From NCBI RefSeq assembly GCF_007748035.1, contig NZ_CP036278.1, forward strand, positions 5,642,001-5,706,000: a stretch of DNA of 64,000 nucleotides, read 5' to 3'. The position numbers and the translations under genes are program-made. Origin of the DNA: Aeoliella mucimassa (GTDB lineage: Bacteria > Planctomycetota > Planctomycetia > Pirellulales > Lacipirellulaceae). Within the stretch, counting starts at the first letter, position 1; every line of letters starts with the position of its first letter. Below are positions 60,752-64,000 of the stretch, in pieces. The notes beneath the pieces were generated by a model, which was given only the letters and a program-made list of their open reading frames with translations, searched no databases and was not told where the DNA came from.

Positions 60752-61252
60752 TTAACCGTCGGGATATTGCCGACAAAACTCATATAAAGCCATGACCGTG
60801 GCCGTAGCCACGTTATAGCTGTAGGGGAGTCCCCAAACGGGAATCTCAATCACGGCGTCGAGTTCCGCCAGCAGATCCTCGGTGAGCCCCTCGCGTTCGT
60901 TGCCAATCACCAGTGCGGTGCGGCGGTCGAATTCATAGTGGTGCAGATCGCTCGAGTTGGTTGTCTGCTCCAAACCCACTAGGGTGTAGTTCTCGGCCTT
61001 CAGTTTCTTGAGCACCGGCACCAGCGAGCGGTGCGATTCGATGCTCAGCGTCTGGGCAGCGTCGCGGGCGATCTTGGGATCGAGTTTCGCCCGCCCGGTG
61101 CAAATCAGCCGAGTGACACCGCAGCAGCCTGCCGCCCGAGCGATGCGAGAGAGGTTCACGTTACTCCGTAGCGGGGCGCACGCCAGCAACAATTCTCGAG
61201 GGTTGGCTAGCTCGCGGGGCGCTTGATGGCGGAGGTGTTCGAACTTGGCCAT
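60752..61252 (-). CDS. SpoU/TrmH-family RNA 2'-O-methyltransferase
   Basis: The protein has 166 residues from ATG 61252 (MAKFEHLRHQAPRELANPRE). The SPOUT fold carries motif 1 PLRSNVNLSRIARAAGCCGV, motif 2 ALVIGNEREGLTEDLLAELD and motif 3 IPVWGLPYSYNVATATVMAL. In motif 3 the usual 'SLNVSVA' appears as SYNVATA. It methylates a ribose in tRNA or rRNA; the exact site is not clear. It heads an operon with the DUF4349 and EF-Tu-like genes. Confidence 0.8.
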   Translation of the reverse strand: MAKFEHLRHQAPRELANPRELLLACAPLRSNVNLSRIARAAGCCGVTRLICTGRAKLDPKIARDAAQTLSIESHRSLVPVLKKLKAENYTLVGLEQTTNSSDLHHYEFDRRTALVIGNEREGLTEDLLAELDAVIEIPVWGLPYSYNVATATVMALYEFCRQYPDG

Positions 61253-61520
61253 AGGGCACCAACTGAAAAGGAGGAAGCAGGGAAGTTGCGGATACTGCCA
61301 TGAGTTTGGCAGACCCTTCCGCTGGTACAAGGGGCTGACGACTCGTCGGTTTTGGGGGACGATTTACGGTTCTGGCATGCAGTAACGGCTTCGGGCAGTC
61401 GCAACTCGGGGGAAATAGCCCGATTTGTGGTTGCTGAGCACCGCTCGCTGTTCCCATAAAACCGTCCAGTGCGTAAGCTATCAGAACCCCGCCCGTCCCG
61501 CCGCCGACCTCTATTTTGCG

Positions 61521-63440
61521 ATGAAGTTGCGAAAACTTGCCCCTGCCATTGTCGCCGTTGCGCTGCCAGTAGCGCTGTTAGCCTGGACCATTTCAGCATC
61601 ACGATTGCCGCCGGCTGATTTCACCTTTAACAACTTTACCGAAATCAAAACGGTGGATCCCGCGTTGGTAAGTGGCCAGCCGGAAGGACGGGTGATCAAC
61701 GCGCTGTTCGAAGGCTTAGTGCGATTGTCGCCCGACGAGCGGTTGCCAGTTACCGGCGGCCCGGATCAATGGCCCGGCGTGGCCGAACGTTGGGAGCTTT
61801 CGGAAGATGGTCGCACCTACACGTTCTATCTTCGCAAAGAAGCGTGCTGGTCGAATGGCGACCCCCTGACGGCCGAAGACTACCATTACTCGATGCGGCG
61901 GTTCCTCAGCCCGCTCACTGCTGCTGAGTACGCCAAGCAAGGTTGGTATCTCAAGAACGGCAAGAAGTACAACTCAGGTGGCACCTATCTCGAGCCGGGC
62001 GATGCGGTGGAGGTCGAGCTGAATCTCGAGCCGGGACAGACCAACACCTGCATCGGCAAATTGATTGAAGGCAAACTGCTACGCAAAGATCCGGTGACGA
62101 TGCCGGAGGATCAAGAAGAACGCGATAAGGTCACACAGAAGTTCTACGTGGAGGTCGACGGCCGGGAGCGATGCTTCGTGGCCGCCAACCCCAACCAAGG
62201 CGACACGGTGCCCGAAGGAGCCGAGGCTTGCCGGGTGGTGACGCTCGACTTCGACGAAGTTGGTATTCGGGTGATCGACGACCATACGCTGGTTACCGAG
62301 CTCGACAATCCCACTCCGTTCTGGCTGCAGCTGTTGGGATTCTATCCGCTGTTTCCTGTGCATCGCGGTTGTGTCGAAGAGTTTGGAGCCCCCGCCTGGA
62401 CGCGTCCTGAGAACATCGTGTCCAACGGCCCTTTCCGTATTGAGTTCCGTCGGCCCCGCGATCGGATCCGCTTGGTGAAGAACGAGAAGTACTGGAACAA
62501 AGAGAACATCCGCCTGAACACGATCGACGCGGTGGCGGTGGAGAACGAGACGACCTCGCTCAACATGTACATGCTCGGCGACGTCGATTGGATCGAGCAA
62601 CCCCCTAATAACTTGCTGCGTGAGTTGATTGAGAGCGATCCACCTCGCGACGATTTCAATCCCGCTCCGCAGCTCGCGATCTACATGTACAAGCTCAATG
62701 TCGCGCGGGGAGCTTTGGCCGACAAGCGAGTTCGGCTGGCGCTGTCGCTCTCGCTCGATCGCGAGGAGATTATTCGCACCGCAGTGCGTGGACCTCAGAA
62801 GCCGGCCCATAGTTTGGTGCCGCCCGGGGTGGTCGGCTATACGTCGCCGCACATGCCGACGCCCGATGCCGAGCGGGCGCGGCAGTTGATGGCCGACGCA
62901 GGATTTCCCGGCGGGAGCGGTTTCCAGAACCTGACGATTCTCTACAACACCAACGACTCGCACGAAGCGATTGCCGAGCTGATGCGCAAGCAATGGCAGG
63001 AAGAACTCGGCATCAACGTAACGCTACGAAACATGGCATGGGCCGCATACCAGGATAAGTTGCGACTCACCGAGTACGACGTGGGTCGGCAAGGCTGGAT
63101 CGCTGATTATAACGACGCGAATACGTTCCTCGATTTGTTCGTGAGCGACAACGAGAACAATCAAACCAATTGGGCGAACGACCGCTACGACGAGCTGATC
63201 AAGCAAGCCGAGTCGGAACCCAACCCGCAGCGTCGCAACGAGATACTACAGGAGGCCGAGGCGATTGTGCTCGACGAGATGCCAATCATTCCGCTGTACT
63301 ATTACTACTCGCGGAACATGGTGAAGCCGCACGTGCGGGGCTTCTACAACAACTCCCAAGACTTCCATCCGCTGCATGCGATTTGGATCGATCACGAGTC
63401 GGGCGGGCTCAATGAATACATGCGAGGTGCCCCCCGATGA
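61521..63440 (+). CDS. Peptide ABC transporter substrate-binding protein (family 5)
   Basis: The protein has 639 residues from ATG 61521, with the signal MKLRKLAPAIVAVALPVALL. The family-5 signature is EIKTVDPALVSGQPEGRVIN, FYLRKEACWSNGDPLTAEDY and VSNGPFRIEFRRPRDRIRLV. C-terminal EGYNDANTFLDLF-like sequence (IADYNDANTFLDLFVS) is typical of OppA/DppA. An insertion of ~100 residues (about 150-250, with RERCFVAANPNQGDT) is extra for the family. It overlaps the downstream permease by four bases (ATGA). Confidence 0.9.
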   Translation: MKLRKLAPAIVAVALPVALLAWTISASRLPPADFTFNNFTEIKTVDPALVSGQPEGRVINALFEGLVRLSPDERLPVTGGPDQWPGVAERWELSEDGRTYTFYLRKEACWSNGDPLTAEDYHYSMRRFLSPLTAAEYAKQGWYLKNGKKYNSGGTYLEPGDAVEVELNLEPGQTNTCIGKLIEGKLLRKDPVTMPEDQEERDKVTQKFYVEVDGRERCFVAANPNQGDTVPEGAEACRVVTLDFDEVGIRVIDDHTLVTELDNPTPFWLQLLGFYPLFPVHRGCVEEFGAPAWTRPENIVSNGPFRIEFRRPRDRIRLVKNEKYWNKENIRLNTIDAVAVENETTSLNMYMLGDVDWIEQPPNNLLRELIESDPPRDDFNPAPQLAIYMYKLNVARGALADKRVRLALSLSLDREEIIRTAVRGPQKPAHSLVPPGVVGYTSPHMPTPDAERARQLMADAGFPGGSGFQNLTILYNTNDSHEAIAELMRKQWQEELGINVTLRNMAWAAYQDKLRLTEYDVGRQGWIADYNDANTFLDLFVSDNENNQTNWANDRYDELIKQAESEPNPQRRNEILQEAEAIVLDEMPIIPLYYYYSRNMVKPHVRGFYNNSQDFHPLHAIWIDHESGGLNEYMRGAPR

Positions 63441-64000
63441 TTGCCTACCTGCTGAAACGCTTTGCATGGCTGCTGCTCACCGTGTGGGTGGTGTTCACGG
63501 TTACTTGGATCCTGGCGAATAATTCGCCTGGCTCGCCATTTACCAGCGAGCGGAGTTTGCCCCCGGAGATCGAAGCCAACCTGCGACGGCACTATAATCT
63601 CGACAAGCCCGCTCCGGTGCGTTACTGGCTCGATCTCAAAAAGCTGGCCGTGTTCGACTTGGGAGTGTCGAGCAAGCAAGTTGACTTCACGGTGAACGAA
63701 CTGGTGCGACTCTGCTGGCCGGTGTCGGCCGCGCTAGGGCTGGCCGCGCTCGCCTGGGCAGCGGTCGTGGGGTTGCTGGCTGGCGTCGTGTCGGCCGCGC
63801 GACGAGGAACCATCGAAGACCTGGGACTCATGTCCCTGGCGACCCTGGGCATCGCGCTACCAAACTTCGTGATCGCAGGCGTTTGCATTCTGCTGTTCTG
63901 TTTCTTGATCCCGATGTTGCCGCCAGCCGGATGGGGGAGCCTGAGTCACCTGCTGCTGCCAGCGTTCTGCCTGGGCGCACCGTACGCGGCCTACATCGCC
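63437..64000 (+). CDS. DppB/OppB-type ABC permease, N-terminal part
   Basis: This is the first 188 residues of a permease running off the window. The start MIAYLLKRFAWLLLTVWVVF has the first membrane helix of DppB/OppB, followed by NLRRHYNLDKPAPVRYWLDL and the segments WPVSAALGLAALAWAAVVGL and ATLGIALPNFVIAGVCILLF. ATG 63437 overlaps the substrate-binding gene stop. It is the inner-membrane half of the importer served by the upstream binding protein. Confidence 0.9.
   Translation, partial: MIAYLLKRFAWLLLTVWVVFTVTWILANNSPGSPFTSERSLPPEIEANLRRHYNLDKPAPVRYWLDLKKLAVFDLGVSSKQVDFTVNELVRLCWPVSAALGLAALAWAAVVGLLAGVVSAARRGTIEDLGLMSLATLGIALPNFVIAGVCILLFCFLIPMLPPAGWGSLSHLLLPAFCLGAPYAAYIA

Overview
The window is bacterial and almost certainly from a planctomycete of the Pirellulales type. 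The grounds are a secreted nuclease with both a dockerin-like repeat pair and a PEP-CTERM tail, a protein opening with the NPYASP motif, a J-like protein opening with DPYHKWLGIPP, large Gly-rich proteins, a glucosylglycerate-type solute cluster and moderately high GC. No rRNA operon, CRISPR array or intact transposase was found. One tRNA is present.

Layout. 0-8.4 kb: start of a methyltransferase, a secreted phosphodiesterase, a J-domain/leucine-rich protein, a TPR-like secreted protein, ffh, a peroxiredoxin, a secreted FKBP and two small envelope proteins. 8.6-16.2 kb: a DNA-repair neighbourhood with an MrfA-type helicase, an MrfB-type exonuclease and uvrA, interleaved with two small membrane proteins. 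16.3-22.5 kb: a three-gene minus-strand operon with a PilM-PilN fusion followed by two single-pass proteins full of Gly-Arg-Gly-Gly-Glu-Phe repeats. 22.8-28.8 kb: a large glycosidase-like protein, cmk, a PQQ-type propeller protein and a PHP metallohydrolase. 28.9-35.7 kb: proteostasis genes, with a divergent pair of tail-anchored Hsp70 and degenerate J protein, then tig-clpP-clpP and tRNA-Gly.

35.7-40.5 kb is an accessory region with long non-coding stretches. Two related, inverted, IS21-like terminal sequences bound a 3.5-kb segment carrying a membrane protein of unknown function, a methyltransferase and a DUF2716 protein. 40.5-49.0 kb holds a DppC-type permease and a cluster for glucosylglycerate/mannosylglucosylglycerate-type compatible solutes (GT81, GH13_18 phosphorylase, two GT4 glycosyltransferases, HAD phosphatase). 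49.2-64 kb holds a DUF2513 protein, an ABC exporter, a PhoD-type phosphatase, serS and clpS (divergent), mtaB, a CFIVTAS-motif membrane protein, an operon of SpoU methyltransferase, DUF4349 lipoprotein and orphan EF-Tu domain-3 protein, and the start of a peptide ABC transporter operon.

The most unusual elements are the pilMN/GGRGGEF operon, the membrane-tethered Hsp70/J-like pair, the transposase-less segment bounded by inverted repeats, and the co-location of mrfA, mrfB and uvrA. All family names come from motifs read by eye. No database search was run.
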